From: Microcaldota archaeon
GTDB lineage: Archaea > Micrarchaeota > Micrarchaeia > Micrarchaeales > CABMGC01
NCBI GenBank assembly: GCA_021785375.1
Contig: JAJYFQ010000014.1
Span: forward strand, 1 to 10,601
Reading direction: 5' to 3'
DNA length: 10,601 nucleotides
This document shows, in pieces, positions 6,747-10,601 of this stretch (the stretch's first letter is position 1; each line of letters opens with the position of its first letter). Below the pieces are notes generated by a model that searched no databases, was not told the DNA's origin, and saw only the letters and a list, made by a program, of their open reading frames with translations. The translations under genes and the position numbers were made by a program.

Positions 6747-7322
6747 ATGACTGATGTAGACAAAGTCAAGAACTTCCTGTTTGAGGTAGGTGTGCTCAAG
6801 ACAATACCTAGAACCGGCTGGCTTAAGGCCGGCATAAAGCTTCCGGAGACTGTGGCAGAGCACTCGATGAGGACGGCAATATTGGGGTGGGTTATTGCAG
6901 ACATGGAAGGGGCCGACACCAACGCCGTAGTAAAGATGTGCCTTATACATGACCTTGCAGAGAGCCGCATACACGATTTTGACCGCACAATGAAGGTGTA
7001 CATAGACAAGACTGATGCAGAGATCAAAGCACAACGGGATCTGACCAAGAACCTTCCCGAAAAGATGCAGAAGGAATTTTCGGCCCTCTATAAAGAGCTA
7101 TCTACTAAAAGTACAAAGGTCGCAGACATAGCAAGGGATGCCGACCGGCTCGAGATGTACATACAGGCGCACGAGTACGAAAATGCCGGATGGAGCAAGG
7201 ACATCCTAGATGCATGGAAGGAGAGTGGAAGCAGAAACCTGAAGACCAAATCAGCCAGGAAGATAATGAAGGCGGTTGAGGGATCCTCATTCAAGGACTG
7301 GTGGCAGTTTATCTACAAGTAG
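6747..7322 (+). CDS. HD-domain phosphohydrolase, YfbR/HDDC2-like (probable 5'-deoxynucleotidase)
   Basis: A metal-dependent HD-superfamily phosphohydrolase of 191 residues. The metal ligands are in order: His39 in ETVAEHSMRTA, His68-Asp69 in MCLIHDLAES, and an aspartate in ARDADRLEMY (Asp131 or Asp133, the second fitting best). Acidic residues Glu72 and Asp77 follow the HD pair as in YfbR-type enzymes. Family members such as E. coli YfbR and eukaryotic HDDC2 dephosphorylate deoxynucleoside monophosphates, so a cytosolic role in nucleotide salvage is likely; the substrate here is inferred only from family. ATG 6747 is the first ATG of the frame and lacks a strong ribosome binding site. The gene lies 40 nt after the LSm gene with a short T-run (GTTTTTCGG) between them, so co-transcription is possible but unproven. 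It ends 59 nt before tRNA-Ala. Confidence 0.88.
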   Translation: MTDVDKVKNFLFEVGVLKTIPRTGWLKAGIKLPETVAEHSMRTAILGWVIADMEGADTNAVVKMCLIHDLAESRIHDFDRTMKVYIDKTDAEIKAQRDLTKNLPEKMQKEFSALYKELSTKSTKVADIARDADRLEMYIQAHEYENAGWSKDILDAWKESGSRNLKTKSARKIMKAVEGSSFKDWWQFIYK

Positions 7323-7342
7323 GATCGGGCGCTAGAAGATAA

Positions 7343-7351
7343 CTTTATATT
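7343..7351 (+). promoter_or_regulatory. TATA box of tRNA-Ala
   Basis: CTTTATATT lies about 35 nt before the mature tRNA 5' end, preceded by purine-rich GAAGATAA as a possible BRE. Initiation about 25 nt downstream would give a leader of roughly 10 nt for RNase P to remove. The gap 7323-7381 holds nothing else recognisable. Confidence 0.65.
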
Positions 7352-7381
7352 GTAAAACAGCCAATCCCTACTGCTAATTCT

Positions 7382-7453
7382 GGGCTCTTAGCGCAACGGT
7401 AGCGCGCCTGCATGGCATGCAGGAGGTTGCGGGTTCAAATCCCGCAGAGTCCA
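7382..7453 (+). tRNA. tRNA-Ala, anticodon GGC
   Basis: A complete 72-nt cloverleaf without CCA. The acceptor stem GGGCTCT pairs with AGAGTCC (one G-T pair at 3-70), and the discriminator base is A. U8-A9 are present. The D stem is GCGC/GCGC around AACGGTA, and the anticodon stem is CCTGC/GCAGG around the loop ATGGCAT. This gives anticodon GGC (positions 34-36), which reads GCC alanine codons. The variable loop is AGGTT and the T stem is GCGGG/CCCGC around TTCAAAT. From position 7412 to the discriminator the gene is repeated at 8189-8230, so its 3' half doubles as an integration site. The intact 3' half probably came with the inserted element, and the displaced original end now sits downstream. 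Confidence 0.97.
7412..7453 (+). repeat. attL-like copy, inside tRNA-Ala
   Basis: A 42-nt segment running from the anticodon loop to the discriminator base of tRNA-Ala, identical at 41 of 42 positions to 8189-8230 in the same orientation. Similarity stops abruptly at both edges: C versus T on the left, CTCTATT versus TCCTCTG on the right. Confidence 0.88.
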
Positions 7454-7476
7454 CTCTATTCCAGCCTAATAGAAAG

Positions 7477-7487
7477 TATTAAATATG
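7477..7487 (+). promoter_or_regulatory. TATA box of the toxin-antitoxin operon
   Basis: TATTAAATATG, a good archaeal TATA element, lies about 30 nt before the antitoxin ATG at 7516. Initiation near 7507 would give a very short leader and would place the start site inside the inverted repeat at 7493-7511. Confidence 0.6.
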
Positions 7488-7492
7488 TTTAT

Positions 7493-7511
7493 TCACATAA
7501 TAATTATGTGA
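7493..7511 (+). promoter_or_regulatory. Inverted-repeat operator of the toxin-antitoxin operon
   Basis: TCACATAAT-A-ATTATGTGA has perfect 9-bp arms around one central base, between the TATA box and the antitoxin start. Ribbon-helix-helix antitoxins bind such palindromes as dimers and repress their own operon, with the toxin as co-repressor, so this is the expected autoregulatory site. The same bases include GTGA 4 nt before the ATG, so the right arm may also serve as ribosome binding site. The palindrome is seen directly; binding is inferred. Confidence 0.65.
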
Positions 7512-7515
7512 TTAT

Positions 7516-7758
7516 ATGCCGAATATAACCTTGGTTATAAGTGAAGATCTTAGAAAAGAAATGGAGAAGCATTCGTCAATTAAATGGTCGAGCGCCGTAA
7601 GGAACATAATAGAGCAGAAGCTTGCCGACTTTGAAGAGCTGGAGAAATTGGCGGAAAAAAGTAAGTTTACCATGAAAGACTGGAAACTTATAGAGAAAAA
7701 GGTATCGAAGAGCATGGCAAAACACGCAAAGGTGCTTCTCGATGAGAGCAACAGTTGA
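7516..7758 (+). CDS. Ribbon-helix-helix antitoxin (VapB-type)
   Basis: An 80-residue antitoxin predicted to bind the PIN toxin with its C-terminal part and DNA with its N-terminal part. Residues 3-10 (NITLVISE) form the DNA-contacting strand. Two helices follow, DLRKEMEKH and then, after IKW, SSAVRNIIEQKLADF, the typical CopG-like ribbon-helix-helix layout seen in archaeal VapB proteins. The rest, about residues 37-80, is lysine- and glutamate-rich helix (LEKLAEKSKF, MKDWKLIEKKV) suited to wrap the toxin. The start follows a short leader with the inverted-repeat operator, and the 3' end overlaps the toxin gene by 17 nt, typical of co-translated toxin-antitoxin pairs. The antitoxin comes first, as expected. 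The fold assignment is good; the name VapB rests mainly on the adjacent PIN gene. Confidence 0.85.
   Translation: MPNITLVISEDLRKEMEKHSSIKWSSAVRNIIEQKLADFEELEKLAEKSKFTMKDWKLIEKKVSKSMAKHAKVLLDESNS
7731..7734 (+). promoter_or_regulatory. Ribosome binding site of the PIN toxin gene
   Basis: GGTG inside the antitoxin coding sequence, 7 nt before ATG 7742. It supports the overlapping start and suggests the toxin is translated from the same transcript. Confidence 0.5.
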
Positions 7759-8152
7759 TGCAAACGTCCTATTCGCTTGTCTGATAAAGGACTCTGCAAC
7801 TAGGCGGCTGTTTCTCAATCCTATACTGACTCTTTTTGCCCCAGAGTTTCTCAAGGATGAATTGGCGGCCCACATTATAGAGATTCGGGACAAATCTGGG
7901 ATGAATGATGGAGAGCTATTACACATGGTTGAGAAGGTATTTGCTCAGGTAATATTCGTACCAGACAAAGAGCTAAAGCCATTCTTACCTGCAGCCGCTA
8001 GTCTTATTGCAGATCAAAAGGATTGGCTGTATTTTGCATGCGCATTACGTGAAGACACCCTGATATGGAGTAATGACAACGATTTTAGCTTTCAGAATAG
8101 AGTTAAGGTTCTCACAACAAGGGAGCTTATGGCCAGCATCGGTTCATTATAG
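7742..8152 (+). CDS. PIN-domain ribonuclease toxin (VapC-type)
   Basis: A single-domain PIN protein of 136 residues, the usual toxin size. It is expected to cleave RNA with Mg or Mn; known VapC toxins cut tRNAs or the 23S sarcin-ricin loop, but the target here cannot be read from sequence. Acidic residues fit the PIN pattern: Asp6 in TVDANVLFA, Glu40 in APEFLKDELAAH, Asp94 in DQKDWLYFACAL, and Asp112/Asp114 in IWSNDNDFSF. The asparagine two residues after Asp6 is also typical. All four acidic positions are kept, so the enzyme looks active. It overlaps the antitoxin by 17 nt and ends 36 nt before the right repeat, so the pair fills the whole element. Codon use is more A/T-rich and mixed than in the polymerase genes. 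Confidence 0.9.
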   Translation: MRATVDANVLFACLIKDSATRRLFLNPILTLFAPEFLKDELAAHIIEIRDKSGMNDGELLHMVEKVFAQVIFVPDKELKPFLPAAASLIADQKDWLYFACALREDTLIWSNDNDFSFQNRVKVLTTRELMASIGSL

Positions 8153-8188
8153 AATCCAAACATGACTTTGTCTGCTGTATTGCTTTAT

Positions 8189-8230
8189 ATGGCATGCAGG
8201 AGGTTGCGGGTTCAAATCCAGCAGAGTCCA
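8189..8230 (+). repeat. attR-like copy: displaced 3' end of tRNA-Ala
   Basis: A direct copy of 7412-7453 with one change, C7443 to A8220. The change breaks a T-stem pair, as expected for a tRNA end no longer under selection. There is no 5' half, so it cannot fold as a tRNA. TCCTCTGTTTTGTC just after it is probably the original tRNA terminator, left behind by the insertion. Confidence 0.88.
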
Positions 8231-8292
8231 TCCTCTGTTTTGTCGTCTACGGCACTATCGAATGTTACTATAAAATCTTTTCGCAAAGACGC

Positions 8293-8324
8293 GGAGGCCA
8301 CACCTCCTTTGCCATTTAAATGGC
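8293..8324. other. Short hairpin and 14-bp perfect palindrome in a convergent intergenic region
   Basis: The 144-nt gap between the right repeat and the membrane-protein gene (8231-8374) contains GGAGG-CCACA-CCTCC (8293-8307), able to form a 5-bp hairpin, and the perfect palindrome GCCATTTAAATGGC (8311-8324). No open frame or known RNA is recognisable. It may be part of the convergent termination region or a protein site; function unknown. Confidence 0.35.
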
Positions 8325-8338
8325 ATGGCTAAGGGCAG

Positions 8339-8356
8339 AAGAAAAGAAAAATAAAA
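8339..8356 (-). terminator. T-rich terminator of the minus-strand membrane-protein gene
   Basis: On the minus strand this reads as TTTTATTTTTCTTTTCTT, starting 19 nt past the stop codon of the membrane-protein gene. That is the usual composition and position of an archaeal intrinsic terminator. Confidence 0.6.
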
Positions 8357-8374
8357 CCAAAGCGGATCCCGTGC

Positions 8375-8746
8375 TTACATCGTTGCTCCGAGTGCCCCGA
8401 TGTACGTAATGATGAATCCCAATATGGCCGCCAGGAACAACGATCCCCCACCTGTCAGGATGAAGAAAGCCCCCCCGCTCATAATGACAAACCGCCATAT
8501 TATGCTGCGCATCATCTCCGATACCGGCCTACCTGAGAGCGATCCAACACTAAAGAAGAATAGTGTTATCGCACTCACTATCGCCCCCGCTATTACGAAA
8601 GGACCCAGGAAGGCTGCCGCGCTTATCCAAGGGCCGACTAACGCTCCGCTGCTATACCACGTGAAAAACACGTACAGGTATACGAGCGAACCGAGAAGCA
8701 TCACTGCCCCTCCGGTCTGACCCGCCATTCTCTTTTTTGCCGCCAT
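8375..8746 (-). CDS. Small integral membrane protein, unknown function
   Basis: A 123-residue hydrophobic protein I do not recognise. After a basic N-terminus (MAAKKRMAGQ) there are about four membrane segments: residues 12-31, 45-67, 84-98 and 101-119. The loop between the second and third (GSLSGRPVSEMMR) is polar and charged. Glycine and aromatic residues are frequent and no catalytic or metal motif is visible. The basic N-terminus suggests it lies on the cytosolic side. The start at 8746 is backed by GGTGA on the minus strand 6 nt before the ATG and by a TATA element further upstream, so it probably has its own promoter although it follows the YjjX gene by only 50 nt. It is convergent with the toxin-antitoxin element and ends at a T-rich tract. 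Confidence 0.72.
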   Translation of the reverse strand: MAAKKRMAGQTGGAVMLLGSLVYLYVFFTWYSSGALVGPWISAAAFLGPFVIAGAIVSAITLFFFSVGSLSGRPVSEMMRSIIWRFVIMSGGAFFILTGGGSLFLAAILGFIITYIGALGATM

Positions 8747-8752
8747 TCATAT

Positions 8753-8757
8753 TCACC
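8753..8757 (-). promoter_or_regulatory. Ribosome binding site of the membrane-protein gene
   Basis: GGTGA on the minus strand, 6 nt before the ATG at 8746. It favours this start over an out-of-frame ATG 4 nt upstream. Confidence 0.6.
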
Positions 8758-8778
8758 ATTCAAGAATGAGGTTGGAGG

Positions 8779-8788
8779 ATTTTTAAAC
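8779..8788 (-). promoter_or_regulatory. TATA box upstream of the membrane-protein gene
   Basis: GTTTAAAAAT on the minus strand, in the gap after the YjjX gene. Initiation about 25 nt downstream would leave a leader of about 10 nt carrying the GGTGA site. Confidence 0.55.
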
Positions 8789-8796
8789 CTGCCGTA

Positions 8797-9330
8797 TCAC
8801 TGGTATGCCTTCTCATTGACAAAAGGGGCAAGCGCGACGACTATGGCAGGGACGTAGAACTCTTTCCGGTTCATCCTGTCATTCGTGAGATATCCTACCG
8901 CGCCCCGGTTGTGCTTCGTTCCCTTCTCCCCAGTGATTATGTCGGTCACATTGCCCAGCTCCTTTCCGTCAAGCAGCATCTTTACCATCGTTTCGGGAAG
9001 TTGCACGTGTGGTGAGGCACCGAATCCCAATCTCTCCCTCCCGTCCATGATGCAGATTGCGCCAAACGCAAACCACCTCCCGCGTATCTTCGTTATTCCT
9101 CCTTCTATCCCTATGAATAGGTCGGCGCCAAGGTCCTTCTCATTGTCTATCCTGAGCATCTCCGCTGCCCGGTTCTCGGCACCAAGGTACGTCTCATCGC
9201 CTATCGGTTGGTCCGCCACTCCCGATTCTGCGGCTATTCCGACCACCTCCGCGTTATCGAAGTACCTAGACAGCGCCTCCCTCGCGGCCTCTATCTTTAC
9301 GGGATTTACTGACCCTACTAGCGCCTTCAT
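8797..9330 (-). CDS. Inosine/xanthosine triphosphatase, YjjX (DUF84) family
   Basis: A 177-residue house-cleaning enzyme expected to hydrolyse ITP and XTP so that deaminated purines stay out of RNA and DNA. The family signature is complete: the N-terminal phosphate-binding loop VGSVNPVK (residues 5-12), SGVADQP (36-42), GDETYLGAENRA (44-55) with the conserved ET and NRA, and GIEGG (74-78), whose acidic residue helps bind metal. Length is normal for YjjX proteins (about 170-180). It is distinct from the HAM1/RdgB type of ITPase. ATG 9328-9330 is preceded by GGTGA at 9335-9339, which overlaps the stop codon of the upstream hydrolase, so the two genes are almost certainly co-transcribed and translationally linked. 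The catalytic assignment rests on family knowledge. Confidence 0.92.
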   Translation of the reverse strand: MKALVGSVNPVKIEAAREALSRYFDNAEVVGIAAESGVADQPIGDETYLGAENRAAEMLRIDNEKDLGADLFIGIEGGITKIRGRWFAFGAICIMDGRERLGFGASPHVQLPETMVKMLLDGKELGNVTDIITGEKGTKHNRGAVGYLTNDRMNRKEFYVPAIVVALAPFVNEKAYQ

Positions 9331-9334
9331 AGTG

Positions 9335-9339
9335 TCACC
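9335..9339 (-). promoter_or_regulatory. Ribosome binding site of the YjjX gene, overlapping the hydrolase stop
   Basis: GGTGA on the minus strand: its TGA is the hydrolase stop codon and the YjjX ATG begins 4 nt later. One pentamer thus ends one gene and recruits ribosomes to the next. Confidence 0.6.
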
Positions 9340-10216
9340 ATATCTTTCTTATCCAAGAGGCAATGCCTATAACGACTTTCTCTTCATGCCCCCTAAACGA
9401 GTGACGGGCGTCTTTTATCATCAATGAATCAAAGGGAGTCGCACCGGCCGCCTTTCTAAGGATCTCTATGTATTTTTTTACTGGTTTAACGGCGCCTTCA
9501 TCGCGCGTTCCGAAGATCACACACATCGGCGTCCTGACCTTCCTGAACTCTGCCAGTTTACCGTCGTAATTGAAGAGCCTGGCTTCAATCCTCTTCAGGT
9601 CTGCTATGGATAGGAACCGCTGTGGTGCGAAAGGCATTCCCGGAGTGTACGCATTTCCCTTCCGCGCCTTTGAAAGTGCCTTCGCCTTCCTGACAAGCCC
9701 CTCCCACTCCTTGCCGAGCTCCTTTCTGTTGAGATTGTAATCGTCGTCGGGGGCCAGGAATACGAGACCCTTTACCCGCTTGTCGGACTTTTTGTACTGG
9801 TAATAGAGGATCTTCTGGCATCCGGTGCTGTGGCCTGCAAGCACGAACTCCCTGAATCCGAGCGACCTGAGATGCCTCAGAGCCCCTTCAAGGTCCTTTA
9901 TACTGTCCTCAAACCTCTCTACCCGCGTCCCTATCCTTATCCTTTTCCGCTTCCTCCCGCGCACCACGTGTCCGCTGCTCTCAATGTCATGTCCCCTCGT
10001 GTTTATCATGAAGGTCGAGACTCCCTGCCTTGAAATCTCCCGCGCTATCTCCCTTGACATTCCACTCGAGTAGAAATTTCCGGTCATGCCGTGCACATAG
10101 ACCAGGCAGCGCCTTGCGCCGGGTCTTCCGAACAGGAAGCCGTCGAGCATAAGGCCGTCGCTTGCAAGGAATGCCGCGAGCGTTCCGTTGACCGCTACCT
10201 GTTTGTTTGCTTCCAT
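9335..10216 (-). CDS. Alpha/beta hydrolase of unknown substrate
   Basis: A 293-residue alpha/beta-hydrolase-fold protein. The oxyanion region is YVHGMTGNF (His42-Gly43). The nucleophile elbow is AGHSTGC (Ser130), the acid is probably Asp239 in FGTRDEGAV, and the catalytic histidine His272 in KDARHSFRGH. The triad is complete and correctly spaced, so the enzyme should be active. A basic stretch GRKRKRIRIG lies at residues 87-96, and a helical cap with many lysines lies about 163-187. No signal peptide is visible, so it is probably cytosolic. It resembles the DUF1749/serine-aminopeptidase-like group of esterases, but the substrate cannot be inferred. Its ATG overlaps the stop of the NHL gene (TGATG on the minus strand), indicating translational coupling, and its stop overlaps the YjjX ribosome binding site. 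Confidence 0.88.
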   Translation of the reverse strand: MEANKQVAVNGTLAAFLASDGLMLDGFLFGRPGARRCLVYVHGMTGNFYSSGMSREIAREISRQGVSTFMINTRGHDIESSGHVVRGRKRKRIRIGTRVERFEDSIKDLEGALRHLRSLGFREFVLAGHSTGCQKILYYQYKKSDKRVKGLVFLAPDDDYNLNRKELGKEWEGLVRKAKALSKARKGNAYTPGMPFAPQRFLSIADLKRIEARLFNYDGKLAEFRKVRTPMCVIFGTRDEGAVKPVKKYIEILRKAAGATPFDSLMIKDARHSFRGHEEKVVIGIASWIRKIW

Positions 10217-10601
10217 CAGGACTGCCCCTTAAGGTTGACATTCAGCGTCGAGAGCATCTTCGTCTCGAGGTCGAAGATCCTTATTAGATGGTTGTTCGTA
10301 TCTGCAATATATAATTTCTTGCCCATTATCTTGACGTCGTTCGGCTCGTAGAGCTCGAGCGTGTCGCAGCTCGGATCATCGAACCTGCAGAAGCCCGGAT
10401 TGTCCTTCTTTCCGACAACAGTGCTGACTATCTTGTCCTGCAGGTCGATCTTCCTTACCGCATGATTGTATGTGTCTGCAACATACAGCTGTTTGTTCAT
10501 AGTGCAGTAATGAACTCCTATTGGGTGCTGAAGTCTTGCCTTGAATCCAACCCCATCCTCATCTCCGAATGCAAACAAATTTCTGTAGTTTTGATCGCCA
10601 C
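10216..10601 (-). CDS. NHL-repeat protein, 5' partial
   Basis: The C-terminal part of a beta-propeller protein with NHL repeats. The frame is open to the window edge; the TTG at 10578 is not a real start, since the residues before it (GDQNYRN) continue the pattern. Two repeats are clear: HPIGVHYCTMNKQLYVADTY with NHAVRKIDL, and EPNDVKIMGKKLYIADTNNH with LIRIFDL. Both carry the LY(V/I)ADT-NH-(V/L/I)R hallmark. The upstream part GDEDGVGFKARLQHP also fits an NHL lead-in. NHLRC2-like proteins have an N-terminal thioredoxin-like domain before such repeats; whether one is present lies outside the window. NHL propellers usually bind proteins, ligands or RNA. The TGA stop overlaps the ATG of the hydrolase gene, so the two are coupled. 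Confidence 0.85.
   Translation of the reverse strand, partial: GDQNYRNLFAFGDEDGVGFKARLQHPIGVHYCTMNKQLYVADTYNHAVRKIDLQDKIVSTVVGKKDNPGFCRFDDPSCDTLELYEPNDVKIMGKKLYIADTNNHLIRIFDLETKMLSTLNVNLKGQS

Larger units (their letters stand above)
7412..8230 (+). mobile_element. Probable tRNA-integrated mini-element carrying one toxin-antitoxin pair
   Basis: A 777-bp unit bounded by two direct copies of the tRNA-Ala 3' end (7412-7453 and 8189-8230). This is the footprint left when a tyrosine-recombinase element inserts into a tRNA gene and rebuilds its 3' end. The interior holds only an antitoxin, a PIN toxin and their promoter. It is visibly more A/T-rich than the flanks and mixes CGG, CGT, AGA and AGG arginine codons, whereas the polymerase genes use almost only AGG. 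There is no integrase, replication gene or tail of unrelated cargo. It may be a remnant reduced to its addiction module, or a non-autonomous element mobilised in trans. The right copy carries one mutation, so it may be immobile now. Confidence 0.75.

Noticed and set aside
8189..8230. A second tRNA gene
   Set aside because: Only the 3' half is present, without acceptor 5' strand, D arm or full anticodon stem, and one T-stem pair is broken.
8269..8360. A small RNA gene driven by the TATA-like ACTATAAAATC
   Set aside because: No box C/D, H/ACA or other known RNA motif is visible, and the T-rich tract ends the minus-strand gene, not a plus-strand transcript. It is kept only as a low-interest finding.
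8400..8720. A 106-codon plus-strand frame opposite the small membrane protein
   Set aside because: The minus-strand frame has a ribosome binding site, TATA box, terminator and coherent membrane helices; the plus-strand frame has none of these.
8885..9427. A 180-codon plus-strand open frame opposite the YjjX gene
   Set aside because: The minus-strand frame carries the full YjjX signature; the plus-strand frame is low-complexity shadow sequence rich in Ser and Pro.
1..10601. CRISPR array, insertion sequence or replication origin
   Set aside because: No regularly spaced repeats, transposase-like frames or clusters of origin-type boxes were seen on either strand.

Overview
The window is archaeal chromosomal DNA. 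It carries the large-subunit RNA polymerase genes in the archaeal order, with RpoB split into B'' and B' and RpoA split into A' and A''. It also has an Sm-like archaeal protein, GGTGA-type ribosome binding sites, TATA-box promoters, T-rich terminators and a tRNA without an encoded CCA. Split RpoB is typical of many euryarchaeal lineages. Arginine is written almost entirely as AGG in the polymerase genes, and several nearly invariant polymerase residues have drifted. Together these hint at a fast-evolving euryarchaeal or DPANN-type lineage, but I cannot name the organism.

Positions 1-6430 hold a tightly packed plus-strand operon: rpoB2 (B'', 5' end outside the window), rpoB1 (B'), rpoA1 (A') and rpoA2 (A''). 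Gene ends touch or nearly touch. The catalytic NADFDGD motif, trigger-loop histidine, zinc-binding cysteines and B' zinc finger are intact. However, the bridge helix, the acidic pair of B', an NTP-contacting motif of B', the pore region of A' and one trigger-loop position depart from the consensus I remember.

Positions 6431-7322 hold a T-rich terminator, an LSm (Sm-like) gene and an HD-domain phosphohydrolase gene resembling 5'-deoxynucleotidases. The usual L30e-NusA-S12-S7 block does not follow rpoA2.

Positions 7340-8230 are the accessory part. A tRNA-Ala(GGC) gene has its last 42 nt repeated 777 bp downstream with one mismatch. Between the copies lies an A/T-rich cargo of exactly one toxin-antitoxin pair: a ribbon-helix-helix antitoxin and a PIN (VapC-type) toxin, with a perfect 9-bp inverted-repeat operator in the promoter. 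It looks like a tRNA-integrated mini-element with no integrase of its own. This is the most interesting structure in the window.

Positions 8231-10601 hold a short noncoding convergent region and then four minus-strand genes. In transcription order they are an NHL-repeat protein (5' end outside the window), an alpha/beta hydrolase coupled to it by a TGATG overlap, a YjjX-type inosine/xanthosine triphosphatase whose ribosome binding site overlaps the hydrolase stop, and, from its own TATA box, a small four-helix membrane protein. The YjjX protein and the HD phosphohydrolase could both act in nucleotide-pool control, though they are not in one operon.
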